From: Chloroflexota bacterium
GTDB taxonomy: Bacteria; Chloroflexota; Limnocylindria; Limnocylindrales; CSP1-4
Assembly: GCA_017860675.1 (NCBI GenBank)
Contig: JAGDMV010000020.1
Span: 1-14,382, forward strand
Length of the DNA stretch: 14,382 bases
Reading direction: 5' to 3'
In this document: positions 6,862 to 13,285 of the stretch, one piece after another
How positions within the stretch are numbered: position 1 is the stretch's first letter
How the letters are laid out: each line of letters starts with the position of its first letter
Notes under the pieces: model-generated
Database searches by the model: none
Seen by the model: only the letters and a program-made list of their open reading frames with translations
Told to the model about the DNA's origin: nothing
Made by a program: the position numbers and the translations under genes

Positions 6862-7008
6862 CGGCGCGCGGGTCACGGCGCTCGAGCGGGATGCCGCCGG
6901 CCGGCTCGTCAACCGGCGTGCACGGGCCGGATGGACGGCGACATGGCGCCCTTCGGTACGAGCGTAACGGCGGTCTCCGGAGTACCGTGAATGCTCGGAG
7001 GTGGACGC

Positions 7009-7710
7009 GTGCTGACGCCGGACGCCGGCGTAGCCGGGGGAACGATCGGCTTGTCGATTGCCGACGCCGCGAGCAGGGTGGAGCGGCTCGGCTTCGCCCT
7101 GGTGAACGGGTCGGCGCCGGGCCGCCCGGGTGGCGCGAACCTGGTGGTGGCCCTCCGCTCGGCCCCCACCCTGGCCCACTTCGACCCTGAGCTGATCCAG
7201 CACTGGGAGACGGCAGCTGGGCGTGGGCGCCCGATCGAGCTGACCCGGGCCTCGCACCTGCCGCTGCTGCGCCCGTACGCCTGGGGTCCGATCCGGATCG
7301 TCGATCGGCTGAACGAGTTCAACTCGTTCCTGTCGTGGGGAGGCACGCTCCGCGTCGAGGCCGTCAACCCCGCCGAGACCCTGGCCGTGTTCGCCTCTCC
7401 CGCCCCGATCGTGCGCTGGGCCGGGCACAGCCAGGTGGCCGATTCCCTGGCCGGCGAGGTGGGCGCGTTCTTCGCCGAGATCAAGGTGCCGATCGACTTC
7501 GAGCCGGGGGCCGAGTCCGCCATCGCCGCCGCCTCGCCGGTGACGCTCTACGCGATGATGCTCCGGCGGCTCGTGCGACGCATGGACGCGGCGCACCTGC
7601 CGTGGGTGGCCGAGGTCGATGGCGAAGCGCGCCGGATCCGCGAGACGGCGCCCGGCGACTGGGAGGCTGCCGGGGCCATCGCCCACGATCTCGGGCTCGA
7701 TCGCGGCTGA
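7009..7710 (+). CDS. Hypothetical protein, about 233 residues
   Basis: I do not recognise the family. GTG 7009 is preferred because a perfect GGAGGT (6997-7002) lies six bases before it; ATG 6991, in frame, with GGAG eight bases upstream, would add six residues. The protein starts with a Gly/Ala-rich segment (VAGGTIGLSIADAASRVERL) and then ANLVVAL. A central aromatic part follows (IQHWETAAGRGR, PYAWGPIRIVDRLNEFNSFL, a WGGTLRVEAVNPAETLAVF stretch). The C-terminal half is helical and contains TLYAMMLRRLVRRMD and a final acidic tail. It has no cysteine, signal peptide or obvious catalytic motif, and appears soluble. It lies 147 bp after the hydrolase gene, which has no clear terminator, so the two may be co-transcribed. 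It is convergent with corA. Confidence 0.8.
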   Translation: MLTPDAGVAGGTIGLSIADAASRVERLGFALVNGSAPGRPGGANLVVALRSAPTLAHFDPELIQHWETAAGRGRPIELTRASHLPLLRPYAWGPIRIVDRLNEFNSFLSWGGTLRVEAVNPAETLAVFASPAPIVRWAGHSQVADSLAGEVGAFFAEIKVPIDFEPGAESAIAAASPVTLYAMMLRRLVRRMDAAHLPWVAEVDGEARRIRETAPGDWEAAGAIAHDLGLDRG

Positions 7711-7741
7711 CGCGGGCGGCGTACCCGGGGCGACAGCTGTT

Positions 7742-8791
7742 TCAGAGGATCCGCATGCGGCGGAAGGCGACCAGGGTCGCCAGCAGGACGACCGCCATGA
7801 TCACCGCGACGGCGACGAACCCGTACTCGTCAGCGCCGAAGGGGACGGCGACGTTCATGCCCCACATGCTGGCCACGAAGGTCAGCGGCAGGATGAGCAC
7901 GGAGAAGACGGTCAGCACGCGCAGGATGTCGTTGACGCGGTGGCTGATGACCGACTCGTTGGTCGACTCCAGGCCCTCCACGACCTCCTTGTAGTTCTCG
8001 AGCACGTCCCACATCCGCTCCGAGGCGTCGGTGATGTCGTCGAAGTAGAGGTCGAGGTCGGGCGCCCGGTAACGGCCGACGGCGCGCTCGAGATCCCGGT
8101 AGACCAGCCGCTGCGGCCGGACGATGCGGCGGAAGTTGATGATCTCCTGCTTGACGTTCGAGATGTCCCGTACGAGCTCGTCCGAGCGGCCGGCGAAGAG
8201 CTCGTCCTCGATGTCCTCCAGCTTGGCGCCCATCGCCCGGAGCATCGGGAAGCCGGCGTCGACGGCTTCGTCGACGATCCGGTAGAGCAGGTAGGCGGGC
8301 CCGTAGGCGAACAGGTCGTCGCGAACGTCCTCGTGCGTCTCCACCCGCTCGAAGAGGCGCGACAGGGCCACGAAGTGCTCGTTCGGAAGGGTGATGACGT
8401 AGTCGGGCCCGACGAACAGGTCGACCTCCATCGCCCGCAGTCGCCCGGTCGCCTTCTCGTAGGCCGGGAAGTAGAGGACGATGAAGAGGTGCTCCTCGTA
8501 GGCGTCGACCTTCGGCCGCTGGTTGCGCGACACGAGGTCCTCGTAGGCCAGCGGGTGGAAGTCGAAGTTGGCCGCCAGCCACTCGCGCTCGGCGAGACGG
8601 GGCCGTTCGATCTGGATCCAGCGCAGGCCGTGGGCCTCGATCGTCTCGATGGCCGGCGTGATCAGCGCCGCGGAGGTGGTGCCCTCAGGCAGGGAGGGGC
8701 CGGCGACCGGCGGGCGCCGCAGGGCGAGCCGGGGCCGCAGCGGGCCGAACCGTCCCCGCCGCTCCGTCGCGGACTCGCCGTCGACTGCCAT
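7742..8791 (-). CDS. corA: CorA-family magnesium/divalent cation channel
   Basis: This 349-residue protein has the full CorA layout: a long cytoplasmic N-terminal domain (1-280), and two C-terminal membrane helices (about 285-309 and 322-345) joined by a short loop. The signature Gly-Met-Asn is at 311-313 in MWGMNVAVPFG, directly after the first helix, followed by an acidic loop (GADEYG). The family forms pentameric Mg2+ channels, with some members carrying Co2+ or Zn2+. The protein ends shortly after helix 2 with basic residues (FRRMRIL), as in other CorA proteins. The start is ATG 8791 with GGAG seven bases upstream. The gene is divergent from the methyltransferase gene across 133 bp, so their promoters may interact. 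The call is secure; the choice of cation is not shown. Confidence 0.95.
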   Translation of the reverse strand: MAVDGESATERRGRFGPLRPRLALRRPPVAGPSLPEGTTSAALITPAIETIEAHGLRWIQIERPRLAEREWLAANFDFHPLAYEDLVSRNQRPKVDAYEEHLFIVLYFPAYEKATGRLRAMEVDLFVGPDYVITLPNEHFVALSRLFERVETHEDVRDDLFAYGPAYLLYRIVDEAVDAGFPMLRAMGAKLEDIEDELFAGRSDELVRDISNVKQEIINFRRIVRPQRLVYRDLERAVGRYRAPDLDLYFDDITDASERMWDVLENYKEVVEGLESTNESVISHRVNDILRVLTVFSVLILPLTFVASMWGMNVAVPFGADEYGFVAVAVIMAVVLLATLVAFRRMRIL

Positions 8792-8881
8792 CGCCCATCT
8801 CCGCGGTTCGTATCCTCCACGTCATGGCGCAGGCCGTGCGATCGCGCCGGGGACAGTCTAGACCCGAACGCCACCGTCATC

Positions 8882-8896
8882 CTGCCGATCCGGCAG
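8882..8896. promoter_or_regulatory. Short dyad in the corA-methyltransferase divergent region
   Basis: CTGCCG-ATC-CGGCAG is a perfect 6-bp dyad with a 3-base centre, 29 bp before the methyltransferase start. An 8-bp palindrome GTCTAGAC (8856-8863) lies nearby and contains, on the minus strand, a TAGACT hexamer that could serve as a -10 for corA. No clear -35 is present for either direction. Confidence 0.25.
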
Positions 8897-8924
8897 CCCG
8901 CCGGCCATCAACCGCGGAGGCCAC

Positions 8925-9674
8925 ATGGACACCTGGAAGTTCTACGGGATCACCCATGCCGACCACGTCTTCTGCAACCCGCTCGGGAGCGTCCGGGTTG
9001 ACGAGCTGATCGGGCTGCTGGCGCTGCCGACCGGCGCCCGGGTGGTGGAGGCAGCCTGCGGCAAGGGCGAGCTGCTGGTCCGGCTGGCCGAGCGCTACGG
9101 GATCGCCGGCGTCGGGGTCGACATCTCGCCCTGGGAAGTGCCCGTTGCCCGGGCTCGCATCGCCGAGCGCGCCCCGGGGGGCGAGCTGCAGATCGTCGAG
9201 GCGGATGCGGCCACCTACCCGTTCGAGCCGGCATCGGCCGATCTCGCGGTCTGCCTCGGAGCGAGCTGGATCTGGGGCGGCCTCCAGGGGACGCTGGCGG
9301 CCCTGGCCCGGCTCGCGCGGCCGGGCGGGCTCGTCCTGGTCGGCGAGCCGTACTGGCGCCGAGAGCCGGACCCCGACTACCTGGCGGCAGCCGACCTGGG
9401 GATCGACGACGTCGGGAGCCATGCCGGCAACGTCGCCGCCGGGATCGATCTCGGCCTCACCTTCCTCTACAGCATGCCCAGCCGGGAGGACGAGTGGGAT
9501 CGCTACGAGATGCTCCAGGCGCGGGCGGCCGAACGCTACGCCGTGGCTCACCCCGACGACCCGGACGTGCCGGAGCTGCTGGCTCGCATGCGGCGCGGTC
9601 GCGACGCGTACCTGCGCTGGGGTCGCGAGACGCTGGGCTGGTCGGTCTACCTCTTCGCCAGGCCTGGCGGCTGA
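8925..9674 (+). CDS. Class I SAM-dependent methyltransferase
   Basis: This 249-residue soluble protein has a Rossmann methyltransferase fold. Motif I is VVEAACGKGELL (40-51), where family members have the Gly-rich SAM loop; VGVDIS (63-68) holds the acidic residue that binds the SAM ribose. LQIVEADAATYPF (88-100) corresponds to motif II. Next come ADLAVCLGASW and a GGLVLVGEPYWR-like strand. Residues 1-30 form an N-terminal helix region with HADHVFCNPLG. The C-terminal third contains many Arg/Glu residues, suggesting a helical cap over the substrate. The start ATG has GGAGG only four bases upstream, a short but workable spacing. The substrate is not evident. It is convergent with the lipoprotein gene downstream, and divergent from corA. 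Confidence 0.9.
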   Translation: MDTWKFYGITHADHVFCNPLGSVRVDELIGLLALPTGARVVEAACGKGELLVRLAERYGIAGVGVDISPWEVPVARARIAERAPGGELQIVEADAATYPFEPASADLAVCLGASWIWGGLQGTLAALARLARPGGLVLVGEPYWRREPDPDYLAAADLGIDDVGSHAGNVAAGIDLGLTFLYSMPSREDEWDRYEMLQARAAERYAVAHPDDPDVPELLARMRRGRDAYLRWGRETLGWSVYLFARPGG

Positions 9675-9690
9675 GCCGGGCGGCTTGCAG

Positions 9691-9716
9691 GCGCGCGTCG
9701 GACCGAGATCGCGCGC
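9691..9716. terminator. Putative hairpin between the convergent methyltransferase and lipoprotein genes
   Basis: GCGCGCG (9691-9697) and CGCGCGC (9710-9716) are complementary arms with a 12-base loop. The 70-bp gap between the two convergent stop codons is where a shared terminator is expected. There is no T tract, and the simple GC composition makes chance pairing fairly likely. Confidence 0.4.
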
Positions 9717-9744
9717 GGGCAGCGGAGCTGGTCAGACCGCCCTG

Positions 9745-10431
9745 TCAGACGTGGCCTTCGCGGTTGATCAGCGTGCCGAACCAGGACAGCTCCCCGCCGG
9801 CCGTCTCGACGAGGTAGATGACCGCACGGCCGGTGCCGGCCTGCCCCCAGCCCTCGACGGCGGCGGCGGCGGCCACGTGCACGTCCGGACCGAACATCTG
9901 CTCCCAGCTCGGCCCGGCCACCAGCGCGGGGTCAACGCCGGCGGCGACCTGGACCGACGCAGCGGGGCCGAGCTCGTCGAGCAGCAGCGCCGCCGCCTCG
10001 GTCCTCGCCAGGGAGACGCCCTCCGACGCCCAGTAGCCGACGACGTGCGTTGAGCCCATGAAGTCAGCGAGCGCACCCCCGTCGCCATCCCGCAGCGCGG
10101 CGACGATGGCCGCCACCACCGCCGGGGCGGACGACCGATCCAGCGTCGGGAGAGGGGTGAGCGCCGGCGTCGGGCTGGCCGTCGGCGCAGAGGTCGGCGG
10201 CGAGGTCGCTGCCTGGGCAGGCGTCGGGGTCGCCGGCGTCGGCGGCGGGCTCGGCGTCGTGGCGCCGGCCGTCGGCCCCGTGCCGGGAACGCTCGTGGCC
10301 ACCGGCGTCGCGACCGGACTCGGCGCCGGGCCGCCGCAGCCCGCGAACGCGAACGCGACCGCGAGGCCGGCCAGCGCCAGCCCCGGGTGTGATCGGCCGC
10401 CCCGCCTCCGCCTGAACCCCTGCTCGCCCAT
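9745..10431 (-). CDS. Secreted lipoprotein with Pro/Thr-rich linker and unknown C-terminal domain
   Basis: This 228-residue protein begins with a basic n-region (GFRRRRGGR), a hydrophobic core (about 17-29) and a lipobox FAGC with Cys32, which points to lipid modification and anchoring on the outer face of the membrane. Residues 33-96 are a disordered spacer almost entirely of Pro, Thr, Ala, Ser and Val, typical of surface lipoproteins that must hold a domain away from the membrane. The C-terminal domain (97-228) starts with a helix (APAVVAAIVAALRDGD) and contains a GYWASEGVSL segment and two strands at the end (RAVIYLVE, LSWFGTLI). It resembles small NTF2-like or DUF domains, but I do not recognise it. 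An in-frame TGA three codons before ATG 10431 fixes the start. The GGAGG lies only one base before the ATG, which is unusually close. Confidence 0.82.
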   Translation of the reverse strand: MGEQGFRRRRGGRSHPGLALAGLAVAFAFAGCGGPAPSPVATPVATSVPGTGPTAGATTPSPPPTPATPTPAQAATSPPTSAPTASPTPALTPLPTLDRSSAPAVVAAIVAALRDGDGGALADFMGSTHVVGYWASEGVSLARTEAAALLLDELGPAASVQVAAGVDPALVAGPSWEQMFGPDVHVAAAAAVEGWGQAGTGRAVIYLVETAGGELSWFGTLINREGHV

Positions 10432-10440
10432 GCCTCCTCA

Positions 10441-10454
10441 CTCGCGGCCGCGAG
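10441..10454. promoter_or_regulatory. Perfect 14-bp palindrome upstream of the lipoprotein gene
   Basis: CTCGCGGCCGCGAG is self-complementary over its full length and lies 9 bp before the lipoprotein start codon. It could be an operator. At this GC content palindromes of this kind also arise by chance. Confidence 0.3.
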
Positions 10455-10510
10455 ACGCGTCCCCATGATCGGGGGCCATCGCCGTCGACGCCAAGGGCCG
10501 TTCGTCCTGC

Positions 10511-10558
10511 GGCCACGGCAGGCCGGGGGCGGCCACGGCAGGCCGGGAGCGGCCACGA
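10511..10558. repeat. 20-bp tandem repeat, 2.4 copies
   Basis: Two full copies (10511-10530 and 10531-10550) of a 20-bp unit beginning GGCCACGGCAGGCCGGG differ at one base (ggggc versus ggagc). A third partial copy of 8 bases (GGCCACGA) follows. The array lies in the 225-bp gap between the divergent lipoprotein and galactokinase-like genes. Nothing else is evident in that gap apart from the palindrome at 10441 and the -10 at 10643. Confidence 0.7.
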
Positions 10559-10642
10559 GGAGCGGCGCACCGTGCGGCCCGCCCGCTCGTTCACCGGACC
10601 CGCAGCGGGGACGCCGCCGCTTCGCGGGCCTCGTCCTCTCTC

Positions 10643-10648
10643 TAGAAT
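10643..10648 (+). promoter_or_regulatory. -10 element of the galactokinase-like gene, probably leaderless
   Basis: TAGAAT (5 of 6 consensus bases) stands out in a GC-rich gap and ends eight bases before the ATG at 10657. That puts the expected transcription start within a base or two of the start codon. No Shine-Dalgarno sequence is present, and no -35 match is convincing. Confidence 0.55.
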
Positions 10649-10656
10649 CAACGGCG

Positions 10657-11913
10657 ATGACAGCACGGCCCAGCCCTGATGCCCCTGGCACCCGGGTGGC
10701 GTCGACCCGGCCCGACCCCGCCACGATCCGCGTCCCGGAGCTCGGTCCCCGCCGCCTGCGCGAGCGCCTTGCCGCCGTCGACCCGGGCGCCGTCGCGGAC
10801 CCAGCCTCGGTCCGGGTGGTGCGGGCACCCGGCCGGGTCAACTTGATCGGCGACCATACCGACTACAACAACGGCTTCGTGCTGCCGGCCGCGATCGACC
10901 TCGAGGTGCGCATCGCCTTCGTGCCCGCCGTCGACAGGAAGGTCGTCCTGCGAAGCGAGGCGACCGGCGAGACCGCGGGCTTCGACCTCGACGCGATCGG
11001 CGAGCGGACCGGGAGCTGGATCGACTACGTGGCCGGCGTAGCCCTGGCCCTGGCCGGGGCCGGCGTCTCCACCCGCGGCTTCCGCGGCCTGCTCGCCAGC
11101 TCGCTGCCGCGCGGCGCCGGCCTGTCCAGCTCGGCCGCCCTCGAGCTCGCGGCCGCCTGGGCGCTCGCCGGCGAGGACGGCGGCGGGCTCGACGGCACGG
11201 CCCGCGCGCGGATCTGTGAGCAGGCCGAGAATGACTACGTCGGGGTGAGCTGCGGGCTGGCGGAACAGCTCGCCTCCTCGCTCGGGAGGCGCGGCGCGGC
11301 ATTGCTGCTCGACTGCCGCACGCTCGAGCACCGGGCGGTGCCCCTCCCGCTCGACCGCTACGCGCTCGTCGTCTGCCACACCGGCTCGACGCGGACGCTG
11401 ACCCCCTCGCAGGGCAGCGCCCGGAGGGCCCAGTGCGAGGCGGCGGTCGCGGCCCTGACGGCCGAGGACCCATCCGTCCACTCGCTGCGCGACGTCAGCC
11501 CGGAGATGCTTCCCGTGCTGCGTACCCGGGTCGATGCGGAGACGTACCGGCGCGCCGAGCACGTCGTCTTCGAGAACCTGCGGGTGGAGGCGACCGTCGA
11601 CGCCCTGGCGTCAGGCGACATGGCCACGGTCGGGCGACTCTTCGCCCAGAGCCACGAGTCGCTGGCCGATCTCTTCGGGGTCTCGTCGCCGGAGCTCGAC
11701 GCCCTGGTCGAGATCGCGACCGGGACACCCGGCGTGATGGCGTCCAGGATGACCGGTGCCGGCTTCGGCGGCTGCACCGTCAACCTGGTCGAGCGCGGGG
11801 CGGTCGAACGCCTGACCGAGCGGGTGAAGTCGTGGTACCCGGCCCGGACGGGGATGAACCCGCGCGTCTACGCGGTCGAGGCCGTCGACGGAGCCGGGTA
11901 CGTGGAGGGCTGA
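10657..11913 (+). CDS. galK: Galactokinase-like GHMP kinase with altered active site
   Basis: This 418-residue protein has all three GHMP-kinase motifs: the galactokinase signature APGRVNLIGDHTDYNNG (57-73), the phosphate-binding LPRGAGLSSSAA (150-161), and a C-terminal TGAGFGGCTVNL motif. Galactokinase phosphorylates galactose at C1 in the Leloir pathway. Three key positions differ from characterised enzymes. The signature has Asp66 where GEHTDY has Glu. The catalytic Asp of the MDQ motif is Glu203 (CGLAEQ). The galactose-contacting Tyr of the SEY motif is Gly253 (PSQGSARR). Arg60, His67 and Asp69 are kept. It may therefore act on another sugar or more slowly. ATG 10657 is chosen because TAGAAT lies eight bases before it. 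The TfoX-like gene follows after 9 bp, in one operon. No other galactose gene is in the window. Confidence 0.85.
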   Translation: MTARPSPDAPGTRVASTRPDPATIRVPELGPRRLRERLAAVDPGAVADPASVRVVRAPGRVNLIGDHTDYNNGFVLPAAIDLEVRIAFVPAVDRKVVLRSEATGETAGFDLDAIGERTGSWIDYVAGVALALAGAGVSTRGFRGLLASSLPRGAGLSSSAALELAAAWALAGEDGGGLDGTARARICEQAENDYVGVSCGLAEQLASSLGRRGAALLLDCRTLEHRAVPLPLDRYALVVCHTGSTRTLTPSQGSARRAQCEAAVAALTAEDPSVHSLRDVSPEMLPVLRTRVDAETYRRAEHVVFENLRVEATVDALASGDMATVGRLFAQSHESLADLFGVSSPELDALVEIATGTPGVMASRMTGAGFGGCTVNLVERGAVERLTERVKSWYPARTGMNPRVYAVEAVDGAGYVEG

Positions 11914-11922
11914 GGAGGACGC

Positions 11923-12276
11923 ATGGCCGGGCCGTCGTGGAAGAAGTCTCCGCCCGAGCTGATCGAGGCGTTCGGGGCCGTGGCCGGGCGCTACCAGGAT
12001 CTCGAGCTGCGCAAGATGTTCGGCTACCCGGCGGCGTTCCTGGGCGGCAACATGGCCACCTGCCTCCACGAGGAGCGCTGGATCGTGCGCCTGGCCGAGC
12101 CCGACCGGACCGAGCTGCTCGCCCGCGAAGGCGCCGCACTGTTCGAGCCGATGCCCGGGCGGCCGATGCGCGAGTACGTGGTCCTGCCCGCGGACGTCGT
12201 CGCCGATCCGGACGCGACTGCCGGGTGGGTCGAGCGGTCGATCGAGCACGCGAGGACGCTCCCGCCGAAGCGCTGA
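11923..12276 (+). CDS. TfoX N-terminal domain protein
   Basis: This 117-residue protein matches the TfoX/Sxy N-terminal domain family. RKMFGYPAAFLGGNMATCLH (30-49) is the conserved core, followed by WIVRLAEPDR and FEPMPGRPMREYVVLP in the middle. A C-terminal helix with WVERSIEHAR ends the protein. In gamma-proteobacteria TfoX regulates competence, but stand-alone N-domain proteins like this are widespread and their role is generally unknown. GGAGG lies four bases before the ATG and directly after the TGA stop of the kinase gene, nine bases upstream, so it is the second gene of the operon. A hairpin follows immediately. A joint function with the kinase is not evident. Confidence 0.9.
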   Translation: MAGPSWKKSPPELIEAFGAVAGRYQDLELRKMFGYPAAFLGGNMATCLHEERWIVRLAEPDRTELLAREGAALFEPMPGRPMREYVVLPADVVADPDATAGWVERSIEHARTLPPKR

Positions 12277-12277
12277 C

Positions 12278-12306
12278 GATCGGTACCCGCGCTCGGGTGG
12301 CCGATC
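12278..12306. terminator. Hairpin after the kinase-TfoX operon
   Basis: GATCGG and ACCCG (12278-12283, 12285-12289) pair with CGGGT and CCGATC (12294-12298, 12301-12306) around a CGCT loop, giving 11 pairs with a small internal bulge. The hairpin starts one base after the TfoX-like stop codon and faces a convergent gene. There is no T tract. Confidence 0.6.
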
Positions 12307-12385
12307 CGGGGCAGGGCGCCACCAGGGCGGCACGCGGCGCACGCGTTCGCCGGCCGCGCGTCGCCGGAACGCTGGTCGATCGCCG

Positions 12386-12745
12386 TCAGGCCGGCAGCGG
12401 GTGGCCCTCCAGCGGCACGTCCCAGTGGGCCTCCAGCAGCTCGAAGCGCCGCCGCTCCTCCGCGGCGAAGCGGTCCTGGTCGGGGTAGAGGCGGAGGGCG
12501 ATCTCCCGGTCGCTGTGCTCCTCCACCGCCGCCCAGTCGCGGTACACGATCGTGACCAGCAGGTCCCAGTCCGCCCGCCCGTCGCCATGGAAGCGGGGCA
12601 TCTCCATCGTCACCTCGAGGAAGCGGCCCGAGGCGAGCTGCTCCCGCAAGATCGGCCAGTGGTTGCGCAGGAACAGGTCGACGAACTCGGCGTGCGCACC
12701 CCAGCGCGTCCGGTAGAAGTACAGGACCCGGACCGGCTCGGCCAT
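12386..12745 (-). CDS. Hypothetical protein, 119 residues, possible ferredoxin-like (dimeric alpha/beta barrel) fold
   Basis: I do not recognise the family. The start is strong: AAGGAG lies six bases before the ATG. The order of secondary structure suggests a ferredoxin-like fold: an opening strand VRVLYFYRTR, a helix (AEFVDLFLRNHWPILREQLA), a strand RFLEVTMEMP, a strand DLLVTIVYRDW, then a helix rich in Arg, Glu and Asp (AAEERRRFELLEAHWD). A conserved-looking Trp/Phe/His content would suit a small-molecule-binding dimeric barrel. It is soluble, without a signal peptide. It is divergent from the LsrG-like gene, which is also a dimeric barrel type, and the 146-bp gap could hold both promoters. 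The fold is my inference; no activity is claimed. Confidence 0.8.
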   Translation of the reverse strand: MAEPVRVLYFYRTRWGAHAEFVDLFLRNHWPILREQLASGRFLEVTMEMPRFHGDGRADWDLLVTIVYRDWAAVEEHSDREIALRLYPDQDRFAAEERRRFELLEAHWDVPLEGHPLPA

Positions 12746-12847
12746 CTGCTGCTCCTTCGGTGCCGTTCGATCGGTCGCCCGCGGGCGGGCGGCGCTGCTC
12801 CCGTGGCGGGCTCATCGCCGGCCCGATTCTGGCGGCTCGCGGCGGAG

Positions 12848-12853
12848 TACGCT
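12848..12853 (+). promoter_or_regulatory. Possible -10 element of the monooxygenase-dehydrogenase operon
   Basis: TACGCT lies 38 bp before the ATG at 12892 in the divergent gap, giving a leader that includes the AGGAG ribosome binding site. No good -35 is visible, so this is a weak call. Confidence 0.25.
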
Positions 12854-12891
12854 CAGGACGAACACCCTCCGCGACGACAGGAGTGAGGCCG

Positions 12892-13197
12892 ATGCACGTC
12901 ACCCTCGTCCATGTCCACGTCGTGCCCGAGCGGGTCCACGACTTCCTGGCCGCCAGCCGCGACAACCACGAGCTGGCCATCCTGGAGCCGGGCAACCTTC
13001 GTTTCGACGTCCTCCAGTCGGCCGACGACCCGGCCTACTTCATCCTCTACGAGGCGTACGAGTCGGCCGAGGCCGCCTCAGCCCACAAGTCGACCGCCCA
13101 CTACGCCCGCTGGAAGGCGATCGTCGCCCCGTGGATGGCCGAGCCCCGCCGGGGCGAGGTGTTCATCGGGCACGCTCCGGAGCTCGAGCCGCTATGA
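12892..13197 (+). CDS. LsrG-like antibiotic biosynthesis monooxygenase (ABM) family protein
   Basis: This 101-residue protein is a dimeric alpha/beta-barrel monooxygenase-fold protein. It begins MHVTLVHVHV like E. coli LsrG, and further shares GNLRFDVLQ (34-42), the YILYEAY-type strand (LYEAYES, 52-58), HKSTAHY (65-71) and the PR motif near the end. LsrG acts on phospho-AI-2; other ABM members are quinol monooxygenases or heme-degrading enzymes. No lsr genes are nearby, so an AI-2 role is not supported. AGGAG lies eight bases before the ATG. Its stop codon overlaps an ATG (ATGA, 13194-13197) that opens a 31-codon frame leading to the dehydrogenase gene, so the two are probably one operon, perhaps dealing with a reactive carbonyl or quinone. 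Confidence 0.88.
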   Translation: MHVTLVHVHVVPERVHDFLAASRDNHELAILEPGNLRFDVLQSADDPAYFILYEAYESAEAASAHKSTAHYARWKAIVAPWMAEPRRGEVFIGHAPELEPL

Positions 13198-13285
13198 GCC
13201 GGCTCCCGCGACAGCGGGGCCCCGGTCGGGCGAAGGCCGGGTCGTGCCGGCGCGGGCGGAGGTGCCGCACGGTGACAGCACACCG

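Noticed and set aside
6163..7686. Minus-strand open frame of 507 codons
   Set aside because: It lies across the alpha/beta hydrolase and the following plus-strand gene. The hydrolase has a complete nucleophile elbow and catalytic His, so the antisense frame is a shadow.
7619..9001. Plus-strand open frame of 460 codons
   Set aside because: It is antisense to corA, which carries the GMN signature and two C-terminal helices.
10130..10330. Repetitive GTCGGCGTCGG-like pattern
   Set aside because: It is the reverse complement of the Pro/Thr/Ala codons in the lipoprotein linker, so it is coding low complexity and not a separate repeat element.
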